NCBI RefSeq assembly: GCF_958450345.1
Contig: NC_088780.1
Span: 67,293,533-67,357,532 of the forward strand
Length of the DNA stretch: 64,000 nucleotides
Source of the DNA: Calliphora vicina
Lineage: Eukaryota; Arthropoda; Insecta; Diptera; Calliphoridae
Reading direction: 5' to 3'
Shown here: positions 1-12,478 of the stretch, in pieces
Layout: every line of letters starts with the position of its first letter
Position numbering within the stretch: the stretch's first letter is position 1
Position numbers and translations under genes: made by a program
Notes under the pieces: generated by a model
What the model was told of the DNA's origin: nothing
Seen by the model: only the letters and a program-made list of their open reading frames with translations
Database searches by the model: none

Positions 1-460
1 TTAACAATACATCTATATTGTTTTCGATGATAAAATGTGGCAACTCAAGCCATTTTCGTTCCTTGTTTACTGATACATTGATACAATCATGTGAATTGTA
101 AATTACCCATATTATGGTTACCACAATCAAGTAAATAATTACTGTGCGGTTTTCTAGTTTTGTTGGTATAAAACAAAATGTATCATACGCACGCGTTACA
201 AAATTTATCTCTTTAATGTCATTTTCAATCAAAAATTTCTGCGAAATTACTTCAGATAGAATTTTCATATTTTTTTACAGCTATAAGTAGCTATCCTAGA
301 TTATATAAATATGTTATCTGGAAAAAATATATTTATATTAATATTTTTAACTTTTAACATCGTCACGCACATGTTACATTTGTCACGCACAATTACACCG
401 TACATTTATAATACATACTTGGTTGTTTCGAACATTCTAAAAAATAAAATGCAATACAAA
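1..460. other. AT-rich DNA without recognised gene
   Basis: No ORF with recognisable domains and no terminal repeats were seen. The only ORF, at 311-517, is short, AT-driven and runs into the repeat element that starts near 461, so I do not treat it as a gene. Confidence 0.5.
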
Positions 461-1130
461 ACAAGTAAGAAAGTATGGTCGATCAAGCCCGACCATATAA
501 TAACCTACACTAAGTAAATGAGCAAAATAATTTTTCTTTTAAAATTTCAATCATTTATTTTCGTGAATGATTTTCGGAAGAGGGCCTTATATGGGAGCTA
601 TGACCAATTAGTGATTTATGTCTATATGAAAGTTATTCCTGTTAAATTTTATGTGTATTCCAACATTTTTAAGAGATTTATGCTCGTTGAAGTGATTTTC
701 GGAAGCGGGCCTTATATGAGAGCTATGACTAATTATGGACCGATCATCATAAAATTAGGTCGTGTGATTTATGTCTATATGAAAGTTATTCGTGTTGAAT
801 TTTATGTGTATTCCAACATTTTTAAGAGATTTATGCTCGTTGAAGTGATTTTCGGAAGCAGGCCTTATATGGGAGCTACGACTAATTATGGACCGATCAT
901 CATAAAAGTTGGTGACATGATTTTTGTATATATAAAACTTATTTGGAGTGAAATTTGTGTAGATACCTACATAAATTAAATATTTATGACCGATAAAGTC
1001 CAATTTCGGAGGACATTTGTATGGGCCGATCAAATTGTATGTACCAAATTTTATCAAAATATCTTCAAAATTGCAATTGACTGAGTCTAATTTTGTGTCC
1101 AGAAGCAACAAGTTGTATGTATTGAAGAAA
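461..1130 (+). repeat. Tandem-repeat element headed by ACAAGTAAGA and a hairpin
   Basis: The element opens with ACAAGTAAGAAAGTATGGTC, followed by a stem-loop (GGTCGatcaAGCCCGACC type) and AATAACCTACAC. It then carries three tandem copies of a unit that starts GATTTTCGGAAG, at 569, 694 and 847. The spacing is 125 then 153 bp, so the first copy has lost about 28 bp. Each unit includes GGGAGCTATGACTAATTATGG and a stretch about TATATGAAAGTTATT. The same unit recurs inside the foldback element at 35382-36453. Small ORFs here are by-products of the repeat. The head resembles the head of the mini-me-type elements elsewhere in the window. The family name is unknown to me. Confidence 0.6.
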
Positions 1131-1380
1131 AAAAAGTGTAACATGTGCGAAACGCGTGAAAATTTTTTTAATAGATATATAACATCAAACATTTTTTAAT
1201 CGGGTTTAGCATCTCAAAACCCACACATAATACTATATTCCGGGAAAGAAATTCTAATATCTGATACTATATTGAAACATTTATCAATTTCGTAACGCAC
1301 ATGTTACATTATTTCTTATTCTATTAAACTTCATTTATCTTGGAATTTCGTTGATATTTATTCCTATGTATTATATATAA

Positions 1381-4085
1381 GGGGGATTTCATGTCAAGTG
1401 AACCAACTTTTGAAATCGATGTCTTCCGATCGGGATGAAATTTGCACCAAGGTTAGCTCTATTGGATAGTAACTCAGACACAATTTTTCAACAACATCGG
1501 TCGAGAACTCTCTGAGTTATAGGGGGTAAAATTTTGACAATTTGGTCAAACAGGGGTTTTTTCTTATCCATGTAACTTATTACCTATTGTTCTTAGCAAA
1601 ATGTGTTTCAAATAGTATAGATAGCTATTTCTTCGATCTTTCGAAAAAAAATATTTAAAAAAAAAATAAAAAATTTTTAATATTTTTTTTCCGAAATCAA
1701 AAACTTTTTTGACTTTTTTTTAAAATACGCTATTTTTTTTTATTTTTTTTTTTTTCTTAAAATAAAGTTTAGATATTTTCCTTGAACACCTACTTGGTCG
1801 CTTAGTGGGATGCGAGTGGGATATCTATCAAAATAAATATTTTGTAACTCAAAACATAAAATTTTTGACTTTTTTTGCAAAATCAAAAACTTTGTTGACT
1901 TTTTTTTTTCAAAATGGACCCTTTTTTAATTTTTTTTTTTAGGTCAAACAAAAGCTTAGATATTATCCTTGAAGACCCTTTTGGTCGCTTAGTGGGATGC
2001 GAGTGGGATATCTATCAAAATAAATATTTTTTAACTCAAGACTTACAATTTTTGACTTTTTTTTTTGCAAATACGATTTTTTTTCCAAATGGGCCCTTTT
2101 TTTTTTGTAGTCAAAAGAAAGCTTAGGTCCATTCCTTTAAGATATTTTTAGTCCCTTAGTGGGATGCGAGTGGGATATCTATCAAAATAAATATTTTGTA
2201 ACGCAAGACATACAATTTTTTAATTTTTTTTTGCAAAATCAAAATTTTTTTCCAATATGGGCCCTTTTTTAATTTTTTTTTTGCTCAAAAGAAAGCCTAG
2301 GTCCATTCCTTTAAGATATTTTTAGTCCCTTAGTGGGATGCGAGTGGGATATCTATCAAAATAAATGTTTTAACACAAAAATTGTATGTCTTGAGTTACA
2401 AAACATTTATTTTGATATATATCCCACTCGCATCCCACTAAGCGATCAAAACCATCTTAAAGGAATAGGCCTAAGCTTTCTTTATAGCAAAAAAAAAAAA
2501 TTACAAAAAGGGCCCATTTTAAAAAAAAGTCAAAAAAGTTTTTGATTTTGCCAAAAAATCAAAAATTGTATATCTTGAGTTACAAAATATTTATTTTGAT
2601 AGATATCCCACTCGTATCCCACTAAGGGACCTAAAATATCTTAAAGGAATGGACCTAAGCTTTCTTTTGACTAAAAAAAAATTTTAAAAAAGGGCCCATT
2701 TTGAAAAAAAAATCGAATTTGCAAAAAAAAAGTCAATAATTGAATGTCTTGAGTTACAACATTTTTATTTTAATAGATATCCTACTCACATCTTCCTAAG
2801 TGACAAAATAGGTCTTAAAGGAAAAGACCTAAGCTTTCTTTTGAGCAAAAAAAATTTTTAAAAAAAAGTCCCATATTGGAAAAAAATTTCGATTTTGCAA
2901 AAAAAAATTAAAAAATTGTTACAAAATATTTATTTTGATAGATATCCCACTCGCATCCCACTAATGGACTAAAAATATCTTAAAGGAATGGACCTAGGCT
3001 TTCTTTTGAGCAAAAAAGAAAATTAAAAAAGGGCCCATATTGGAAAAAAATTTTGATTTTGCAAAAAAAAATTAAAAAATTGTATGTCTTGCGTTACAAA
3101 ATATTTATTTTGATAGATATCCCACTCGCATCCCACTAAGGGACTAAAAATATCTTAAAGGAATGGACCTAAGCTTTCTTTTGACTACAAAAAAATTTTA
3201 AAAAAAGGGCCCATTTGGAAAAAAAGTCGTATTTGCAAAAAAAAAAGTCAAAAATTGTAAGTCTTGAGTTACAAAATATTTATTTTGATAGATATCCCAC
3301 TCGTATCCCACTAAGGGACCTAAAATATCTTAAAGGAATGGACCTAAGCTTTCTTTTGACTAAAAAAAAATTTTAAAAAAGGGCCCATTTTGAAAAAAAT
3401 TCGAATTTGCAAAAAAAAAGTCAATAATTGAATGTCTTGAGTTACAACATTTTTATTTTAATAGATATCCTACTCACATCTTCCTAAGTGACAAAATAGG
3501 TCTTAAAGGAAAAGACCTAAGCTTTCTTTTGAGCAAAAAAAATTTTTTAAAAAAAGTCCCATATTGGAAAAAAATTTCGATTTTGCAAAAAAAAATTAAA
3601 AAATTGTATGTCTTGCGTTACAAAATATTTATTTTGATAGATATCCCACTCGCATCCCACTAAGCGACCAAGTAGGTGTTCAAGGAAAATATCTAAACTT
3701 TATTTTAAGAAAAAAAAAAAAATAAAAAAAAATAGCGTATTTTAAAAAAAAGTCAAAAAAGTTTTTGATTTCGGAAAAAAAATATTAAAAATTTTTTATT
3801 TTTTTTTTTAAATATTTTTTTTCGAAAGATCGAAGAAATAGCTATCTATACTATTTGGAACACATTTTGCTAAGAACAATAGGTAATAAGTTACATGGAT
3901 AAGAAAAAACCCCTGTTTGACCAAATTGTCAAAATTTTACCCCCTATAACTCAGAGAGTTCTCGACCGATGTTGTTGAAAAATTGTGTCTGAGTTACTAT
4001 CCAATAGAGCTAACCTTGGTGCAAATTTCATCCCGATCGGAAGACATCGATTTCAAAAGTTGGTTCACTTGACATGAAATCCCCC
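1381..4085. mobile_element. Foldback element, copy 1 (2.7 kb, long inverted repeats)
   Basis: The left end GGGGGATTTCATGTCAAG and right end CTTGACATGAAATCCCCC begin inverted arms about 1 kb long. Each arm has a unique outer part of about 400 bp (left 1381-1780, right 3690-4085), then direct repeats of 166-187 bp. Each repeat contains AGTGGGATGCGAGTGGGATA, seen near 1807, 1994, 2160 and 2335 and in reverse after about 2420. The inversion centre is near 2370-2400. No transposase is encoded, and the ORFs are homopolymer-rich shadows. This architecture matches foldback elements, whose long TIRs hold internal tandem repeats. A second copy lies at 30098-32627. The flanks are TA-rich and no unambiguous target duplication can be read. 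The right arm carries an extra block at about 3265-3600 compared with copy 2. Confidence 0.85.
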
Positions 4086-6068
4086 ATAAATATAAGCAAT
4101 TTATAAACAAATTTTTAGCAAAAAGTTTTTTTTTCACTTTCTGTAATAACGAACGCACTGCAAATTATGCTAAAAAAAAAACTGCAAAACTTTAGCCCAA
4201 CTTATTCACTCACAAAAGTAACGGAAAACGAAGGAAAAAACCGTTATTTTTAAAAATTCAACTTTGCAAATGATGTTGTAAATTTACTGATTATATTTAA
4301 CATAATTTCTCTTCTCTCTTTATAATTTGATTTTTTACCCATACGGATGTCTTTTCTGTGGAATTCGTGAAATATAAAAAAAATATATATATCTTTAAAG
4401 CGAATGGACGTCGAAAATATATTTACATAAATATATAAAAATAAATAAAACAAATATTGAAGTGCAATTAAAACTCTTTTTTTTCATTCTGGTGTTTGTT
4501 TTTATTTTTTCCACCTATAAAGAGCACAAGTGCAATAATATAAACAGAGATTACGCTTTATGAGTTTCTCAAGGGGAAATTATAGTGAGCGCAGGCTTAA
4601 GGCTGGGTTAGCCGACCGTTGATGGAATGTAACCGTAATGTTGACTTAACGTAACACTTTAGTGAGACTATAGAACCATGGTAGGCGTTCATATTGTTGA
4701 GGTTACGATGATTTTCGTCAAAAAACCTGAATGTGAACAAAAGAGCGTAATAGAGCGTAAAAATACACACAATTCATTCAGTTTCTTGATGTTGTTGTGG
4801 ATATTTTATTTTTTACCCAAAAGAGCACACAAATTAAATGCCTCTTTTTGCGTACCACTGCTATAGAACATTAGCTTTTAACCCACTACTTCGTTAGCGG
4901 AAGAATTCAACCAAAGCAAGTAAGAACATTCATATTTAATTTACTATCCCGATAAATAAATAAATAATTAATAAATAAATAATTAAGTTAAATTTCTGGT
5001 AAAAAAAACCTTATTTATAGTCTGACATACAAAGTAAGGGAAAAAGTGGTGTGACCATATGCACCGTTATTCTAAAGAAAATTCTTTACATTTGATGTGC
5101 ACTTTTAAAAACTTTTTATTTATGTATCCATATGGGCACACGGGGACGATTCGGGTTAATGAACATATTTGAAGATTAGGTGAATTTTACAGAAAGTACA
5201 TTCACTTTTATGTAAATTCCTAATTCACAAACAAACAGTATCATATGTATTAACAAATATTACCTTTTCCTATATTCCTAACTAACCCCTGAAGTATATA
5301 ACTAATGATAGATTTATTAAAATCAGACTGAAATGAAACTATACTATACTCAGATACGTATATATGTATAAGTCAAATTAAGTTCAGAACAATAAGAAAA
5401 TAATGTGATCAGAAGAAAGAAAAGTGTTATGGGTAAGGAATGAATCATAATTATGATAATTTTTTAATTGTTATATATATTTGTTTTGTTTTAAGATTCA
5501 AAATACCAAATACTTTAAAATTTGTGGACTAATGAGTAATGCTGAACTCACTCATTGCAAAAAATCTTAACCCATTGATTGTTCAAAGATGGTGTATAAT
5601 TTCAATATATTTAATTTTGCAGTATGATATGAAGAAAAGTATTTTCCATTTAAGATTTTGTGTATAACATTATTTTCATTAGAAAATTGTGTATTAAACA
5701 TTTTCTACAGAAAATGTTTTGTATAAATGTATATATAATTTTTGTTTTCTATTCGAAGAAAGTCTAATATCACCAAATCAAAAAAAATGTTGTGGAAAAA
5801 AAAACGTTCACATTTCTTTTGCTATTATCAGTAATGCAGACACATCTGAAAGTCAGTTGAAATCTCAATATACTCAACAAATAAATTAAAAATGTTAGAA
5901 ATATTATTAAGTCATGTGGTTTATTACTAAACTCAAGTAGATATCTGTGCCTAATATTATTTGTATATGTTCATTAATTTATTTAAATGTCCTATTAAGC
6001 CCATCGCCTTTTATTGCCACATGCTGAAACCTATGATATAAATTTGACGCCGCAGGATCATTAAAAAT
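4086..6068. other. Gene-free AT-rich stretch
   Basis: I see no conserved coding segment, splice-flanked exon or terminal repeat here. The short ORFs at 4250-4453 (minus) and 4678-4866 (plus) have no recognisable domain. There are TAAATAAATAAT runs near 4960 and TATA runs near 5360. It could be intron or intergenic sequence. Confidence 0.4.
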
Positions 6069-6563
6069 GGGGTCAGACGGCATGTATTGCTTGTGTTTTG
6101 TGCCATGTATTGGGACATTTTTCCATATGTAAACATATACATACCGTGTGATCCATATGAAACTTTGTGTATGTAAAATACATGTGTATTACTCGTGATA
6201 TTTTTGGCAATTAGAGCATGTTCTATTTTCGTGTGTATAACAGTGTTGTATTTTCAAATACAACACTGTGTGAGTGCAAAATAAAAAAAAACAAAACAAA
6301 AGCGAGTAAAGAAGAATCATAATAAAATAAGTTTCATTGCATTAAATATATTTATTGTGATTTAAAAATGTTTTAAATAAATATATTGTTAAAAACAATA
6401 AACATATAAACTTATAGAGGTTATGTCACATGCAATTACATATGTACGTTTGAACGTGGAAATTATGAATCGTATGTATAATGTGAATTATGACATACTC
6501 ATGGAATTCCATATGTATCGAATACATGTCCCAATACACAAGCAATACATGCCGTCTGACCCC
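6069..6563. mobile_element. Short TIR element (MITE-like, about 495 bp)
   Basis: The left end GGGGTCAGACGGCATGTATT and right end AATACATGCCGTCTGACCCC are perfect inverted repeats. The match extends for 27 bp and then resumes (ATGTATTGGGACAT) after a 12-bp gap. There is no ORF inside. A perfect internal palindrome, ACAGTGTTGTAT with a short loop, lies near 6240-6270. The flanks (AAAAAT to the left, CCTATAAG to the right) show no clear target duplication, so the superfamily is not assigned. Confidence 0.65.
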
Positions 6564-6835
6564 CCTATAAGCAAGCTAAACATTTTATACCACTAGGTTA
6601 GGTTAGGTTTTCCAGGCAGCCACGAAATGAGGAAGAAAGAAGAGCAGCTCACATGGGTCCAGCAATGGTCCTTTTGTGTTACCTGAAAGTAGAAGAAAGC
6701 AGAAGAAAGAGGGACAGATATAAGTGAAAAAGGGAGAAGAAGATGATTGAAGAAGTTAAGAAGGAGATGTATGAAGAAAAGGAGAGGGAGGAGATCTTGA
6801 AGAATTTACGTGCCAATGAGTCGGCGGTTATTGGA

Positions 6836-9800
6836 TCACTCTAAAGTGATCCCCGTGTCTGGTCTTTTCAACCAATTACTCCTACCTATAAAGGCACTAA
6901 TGCCCTCAAGCCTCATATTCGAGAGCTCAGAAAGACTATTTGGGGAACGATGTCCCAGAAATCTTAGGCGTAGATCTCCTAATGCCGGACAATGACAAAG
7001 AAGATGAAAAATAGTTTCATCCTCCTCCTCGTTTTGACAACTTCTGCAGAAGTCGTGGTACGGCAAACCAAGTCTCCTAGCGTGGTTACCAAAGGTGCAG
7101 TGTCCAGTTATGACCGCCACTACACCACTCAATTGTGAGCGTGTAAAGCCAAGAAGATGAATTGTCCGTCCCCGATTTAGTCGGGGCCATATCGTCCTGG
7201 TTATAGTGCATGTGGGTTCACAGTCCCATCTTGCCTGAGCGAGCTCATAGTAGAAGTTACTAATTTGTAGCTTGCATTTGGATAACGGAATCCCACATAG
7301 GAACTCTATGTCTCCGTCAGGTAACATGGCGCCTTTTTTCGCCAGATCATCGGCAACACAGTTGCCCATAATATCCCCGTGTCCCCGTACCCACTTGAGT
7401 ACGACTGTTGAATGTCTCGCCATCCTGTTTAAGGATGCCCGGCATTCCTGGACTAAGTTAGATGTTGTGTATACACCTGTTAGGGATTTCATAGCTGCCT
7501 GACTGTCAGTATATATACAAATATCCCTGTCAGATATCTTGTTATAACTAAGCCAGTTAGCCGCCCTTTTGATGGCCGATAATTCAGCCTGAATAATGCT
7601 ACATTCGTTCGGAAGTCTGAAAGATAACCTAATATCGAGTTCCCGAATATAGACACCTACGCCAACTCGATCTCCCTTCACAGAACCGTCCGTATAGACT
7701 GAGAGACCCGTTGTGTCATGTAAGGGCCCGTTCATTGCTTCCGTACCGTACGGAATTGAGAAATCGAAATTCCTCGCTATGAAGGGCCTAGAAATGCAGT
7801 AATCGATATTCTCCAGAAGAGTCTTAATACTACCTATTATGCTGGCGTGACCATATGGAGTGTGTTTCCACGCACCAATCGCGTTTAGCCTAAAGGCAGA
7901 AGTAAATGCCATTTTTCTTGCCATTAGATCCACAGAGATCCAGTTCAATATAGTAAAGAGCGACTTTATTGCGGTCGTTCTTAAAGCTCCTGTTATCAGG
8001 ATTGCCATTCTCCTTAAAACTCTCTCGAATAGCATACACGTCGAGCCACTGTCTAATGCCTTCACCAGACAGAAACTCCATAAAATAGTGTCGGCTTAAT
8101 GACCTATCACATAGCCAGTTAACGAACTGGGGTCTAATACCCCACTGCATACCTATCGCCTTCTTACAGACATACATAGCCGTCAAGGCTTTTGACGTCC
8201 TTGAAAGGGTATTGGGTTTCCAGGATAGTTTACTATCCAGAATAACTCCTAAGTATTTTGCATTGTCCGATAGTGTTAGTTCAACACCATTTAATCGGGG
8301 GAGCGAGAAATGAGGAATCTTGTACCTCCTTGTGAACAGTACAAGTTCAGTTTTGCTTGGGTTTACACTCAATCCACTGTCCGTACTCCACCGACTCAGT
8401 ATACTGAATGCGTGTTCCAGGCGTTGTGATATCGTGTCCAATTGGATCCCAGAGACTGCCACCGCGACGTCATCCGCGTAGGCGACAGTTTTATAACCTA
8501 AGAGATCCAATTTCCTGAGCAGACAATTTATGGCCAAATTCCACAGAAGTGGTGATAAGACGCCTCCCTGAGGTGTACCCTTAGTGGCCATTCTCGTGAT
8601 CACTGCCGTTCCCTTTTCGAAGCGAATGATCCTGTATCGTAGAAGGTTTGTGATGAACCTTACAGTTGATTGGTCTAAACCAAGATCCTGTAGAGCTGAA
8701 ACAATAGTTGCAGATTCTACGTTATTGCAGATTCTACGTTACAGAAAGTCCACTAACGAGAAATTACCAAATTCAAGGGATTTCTCAATATATCCCACTA
8801 ATGAGTGAAGTGCTGTCTCAACAGATTTGCCTTTCATGTAGGCGTGTTGAGAAGGAGATAATGATCCTTGTTTCAAAGACACTCGTATATGGATGTCGAT
8901 GATTCTTTCAAGGGTTTTCAGCAAGAATGATGATAGACTTATCGGTCTGAAATCTTTTGCTTTGGTGTGTGACACTTTTCCTCCTTTCGGAATGAATGTC
9001 ACAGTGCATTCGGTCCACCGTTTTGGTATGTACGACCATGCAAGACAGGCATGATAGATAGTTATCAGCCAAGGAGTGACTAGATCTATATTATTCTGTA
9101 GATCAGCGGGTATTATGCCATCTGGGCCCGGAGACTTGTAAGAGTCAAAACTCCGTATGGCCCATTTTATCAAATGTTCGTCAAGTATAATTGACGGAGT
9201 TGTCCGATTGTTCGGTTGGGATGCACTAGCCATGTCTGGAGGCAAGTTCCCCGGAAAATGAGTGTCCATGAGTACTTCTAGTGTCTCACGTCCATCAGTA
9301 GTCCACCTACCATCCTGTTTCTGAATATAACCTTGAACAGTTGGTGTTTTCGATAAGATCTTGCACAGACGATTTGTCTCAGAGGAACTTTCGACGCCGC
9401 TGCAGAAATTCCTCCAGGACTTACGTTTCGCGCTCCTGACCAGATTCTTAAATTTGTTCAACATAGACTTGTACATTGACCAGTTGCCTGATCTTTTCGC
9501 CTCGTTGAATAGTTTACGACAACTACGCCTAGTGTTCGCTATGTCTAAAGTCCACCATGGAGGTCTTACCTTTCCTCTGCGAGCAGAGGGAGTGTATGTA
9601 CGTCTTGTGGCCTCACTGAGAGAAAGTGTGAGCTTTTCCACAGTGCTTTCAATGTCCCTAGTGTCACCTATAAGAGGGGGTGAGGGAAGTAAACCATCAA
9701 GGATCCGCCTGTGATCATCCCACTTGGTTTTCCTCCTATTTAGAAAAGGCTTTTCCTTTTCAACTTCCAATTCTATTAAAAATGTCAGATACCTATGATC

Positions 9801-10398
9801 AGACAGAGAGCAATCATCTGAAACCTTCCAATTCCTTATGAGTTGCGAATGGCTTGCACTGACAAGCGTAATGTCCAGAACTTCTTGCATATTTGCTACC
9901 ACAAAAGTAGGTTCTGAACCTCGATTGACAACTACCAGATTAAAGTCTAATATGAAGTCTAGAATGTACTCACCTCGTTCCCCAGATTGTGTGGTGAGCA
10001 TTTGCATCAGCTCCGATAATTACCGGAGCGGCACGCATCATGTTAGATACCAGGTTGTTTGGTGGTGGTTCAACCTGGTCGTGCGCCATGTAGCTTGAGA
10101 GCAGCCACACCTTACCTGCACCTGTCTCCCAAGCAGCAGCTACTGTATCTTCATCGCTGTAATCAGGAAGAATGAAGATATTAATATGGTTCTTAACCAA
10201 AATGCAAGATCTTATTTTACCTGTGCGTCTTATGTACAAAAGTTTGTACTCTTTGGCGTTGAGTCCACGTATTTCGCCATTGTGTATCCACGGCTCCTGG
10301 ACCAACGCAATGTCCTCCCCATATCTAGCAATGTGGAGGAGCAGGGCAGCCGAAGCTGCCTTAGAGTGGTGAAGGTTCACTTGGATCGCCTTCACCAT
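6836..10398 (-). pseudogene. ORF2 of the LOA-type element: EN-RT-RNase H, three or more frame breaks
   Basis: ORF2 would start at 10398 (MVKAIQVNLHHSKAAS). The endonuclease shows LVQEPW, then GADANAHHTIWG near 9985 and SDHRYL near 9815. A short deletion at about 9970-10007 breaks the frame just after the WG. The RT follows, with DFRPISLSS, LSPSQHAYMKG, then GTPQGGVLSPLLW near 8575 and YADDVAVAV near 8480. A 17-bp tandem duplication at 8708-8741 adds a stop in the middle of the RT. Another frameshift lies near 8050. The RNase H segment has YTDGS, QAEL and YTDSQAA, and the C-terminal finger is CRSCQ...HLLCHC. In the family the protein nicks target DNA and primes cDNA synthesis there. Here it is broken into at least four frames. 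Confidence 0.8.
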
Positions 10399-11792
10399 GG
10401 TCTGGATCATATATGACCGTAACGTCGATGTCTTCTGGGTCTGATTCCAGAAGAACATCTTCATCCTCCACATCGCCCACAGCGCAGAATAGGTCCCCAA
10501 CCATACTGGAGTGTGATTGGGTCTCCATTTTGTCCTCAGAGCTTGCGGGGTCATCCAGTTTAATTTTGCAGTCCATATGCTGCGGAGCTTCCAGTTTAAC
10601 ACCAGAAGTTTCGGGGTCGAGCTTGTCGTCACCACGGTAGATGCGCAGCTTGATACTATCGAAACCATAGTAAATTATGCTTTGCCTCTCACGTAGTGGC
10701 GCCAAGGATTCCTTGTTAAGGACTACGACCATCTTTCTATGCGCACCTTCAGGAGCGGAAACCTTTACCACCTTCCAGTTATGGGTTGGTAGATGGGGAT
10801 TACCGCTCTGAATGTATGCCAGAATCTCCTCAGGTTCATGTGGTTCCGCCGGAATAACTGCGACTGATCTCGGTCTGCGAGGTATCTCGTTTACCGGGAT
10901 CACGTCCAGTTTCGCGCCAGGCCACAATTCCCCTAGGGACGCAATTGCTAATTTTAGCAGTAGAGCTGAGCGCTCATTGGTACACATCATCGTTTTGCGG
11001 GGATGGACCGGGATTCTCCTTGAGAATCTTCCAGTATACCCCCAGCATACCCTGACGGATTTTCAGCCATTTCTCCTGGGAGATAGCTCCGTCATCAACA
11101 CTCCTGTCGATAATAGCCCTTACCAGTGGATTGCCAGCAACTTCACTGTAAGGCCTTCTTATCACACGTGCATCTTGCTTCGGACGTTTAGTCCTCGGCT
11201 GTGGATTTCGCTGGAGCAGCTCCTCCTCTGAGCGTTGCCGTTTGGGCCCAGCAGATGCGCCTTGGGTCGCTGCATCTGCGCTTGGAGGAGGGTTTGAACT
11301 GTCCAGCTCAGTCAGTTGGGCCTTAGCCCAACTTAGTTTCGACAATTCGTCGATGTTAAGCGCATCGGCCGACTTGGATCCAAGCCGGTCGATAATGCGC
11401 ATGGCGGCACGCCTTTGCACGAAAGCCCTCCTAGATGGTTCTTTGCGAATGGGGGCGTTCGGTTCTGCCGTAGTGGCGGGTGGGGCTACGGTGGTTGGAC
11501 CCGAGTTCTGGTTCGACGATCCAACCTGTAGCATTTTCGCAGGGACAACTGTCTTTTCGACAGTGTCCAATGAAGGGGCTGTTGCTGGTATATTACCAGC
11601 GAGGGCTAATGCAGCTTTTGAGGTGCTCGGCTTAAAGTCCAAGGCTACCTCGCTGCTTTTAGTCAAACTGTCACCAGATGGTTGGACAGTTGACTGTTTG
11701 CAATCAGCCAGCATAGGTTTCCCCTGCTGACCTTTTGCTGTTATTTGTTTTTTGTTATTGTGTGTTGGTGAATTTTTCATTTTTGTTCCCAC
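10361..11792 (-). pseudogene. ORF1 (gag-like) of the LOA-type element, one frameshift
   Basis: The first part runs 11792-10974 (272 residues). It is rich in Ser, Pro, Thr and Ala, with a basic stretch KRPKQD near its end, as in nucleic-acid-binding gag proteins. A frame break at about 10975-10990 leads into 10990-10361 (209 residues), which starts with a structured segment (GELWPGAKLDVIPV) and ends in an acidic tail. No CCHC knuckle was seen. Family knowledge: LOA-type ORF1 proteins bind the element RNA. The end of ORF1 overlaps the ORF2 start at 10398 by about 38 bases, which is usual in compact non-LTR elements. It cannot be translated as one protein as it stands. Confidence 0.7.
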
Positions 11793-11990
11793 GAGTGAGC
11801 GCGTAAGGGGATGGACACTCCATGCAGGGACGGCTACATGGATTAGGCAAAAACTGTATTACAACCGACCCGCGCCCTGGCGTCGGAGGGGAGCTGTTAG
11901 CGACTAGTTTTCTTTAACCACTTACTAGCCATTCAGATCTTCGGCACTGCTACCAACACCTTGACCACTAAGGATTATAACTTTCAGGGT

Positions 11991-12478
11991 TCTAGAATAA
12001 TCTAGGATCAAAGTACCATTAAGAGTCACCTTAAAAGTTCTTCTTTAAACGTTTTTTTGTTTTCATTGTTTAAAAAACTCAAAAAGTATCTAAATAAAAA
12101 CGATGTTTTCTTTTATTTGCCCAGATTGACCTATATTTCCCATTTTCGATGGGAAAACCTGGAAAATTCCTTATAACTCTATGATTTGTAAATGGATTTC
12201 GCTGATTTTAAATACCATCATTTTCATGCTTCGTACGTACAGTCTGACGGACAAATATTTTTTATATGCATAATAATCAAGAATATTTTGACTTTTTGGA
12301 ATTTGGGTAGGAATTCTGATAATTTCATATATTAAGTCCCTTGTTTTTAAGTCTCAGAGAATCTCAAGTTCTAACTTTTAAGTATTCTATGTCTATGAAA
12401 ATCAAAAATACTATCAGATGAATAACATTGTAGTTTACTCCGACTTTGTTATCATACTCAAAGACTGACGTTTTCTTA
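11991..12478. other. Gene-free AT-rich stretch
   Basis: No ORF of note and no inverted ends were seen. It lies between the presumed 5' end of the LOA-type element and the MITE that begins at 12479. Confidence 0.35.

Larger units (their letters stand above)
6594..11990 (-). mobile_element. LOA/I-group non-LTR retrotransposon, frame-broken
   Basis: Read on the minus strand, this holds ORF1, an overlapping ORF2 with endonuclease, reverse transcriptase and RNase H, and a C-terminal cysteine/histidine finger. It ends in a 3' UTR finishing with AACCTAACCTAACCTA at about 6594-6610. The 5' end is not sharply defined; the non-AT-rich sequence stops at about 11990. The G+C content of the coding part is visibly higher than that of the surroundings, which suggests a fairly recent arrival. 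The order EN-RT-RNase H without a tail of A excludes jockey and RTE, while LOA or another I-group clade fits. LOA is my best guess from the wording of the EN start and RT, not from an alignment. Confidence 0.8.

Noticed and set aside
1914..2545. Repeated 70-residue ORFs (GCEWDIYQNK) in both foldback copies
   Set aside because: They derive from the arm repeats, with homopolymer Phe/Lys runs and no conserved start or codon bias.
7272..11730. Several plus-strand ORFs of 70-160 residues opposite the LOA-type element
   Set aside because: They are antisense shadows of ORF1/ORF2, with no recognisable domains.
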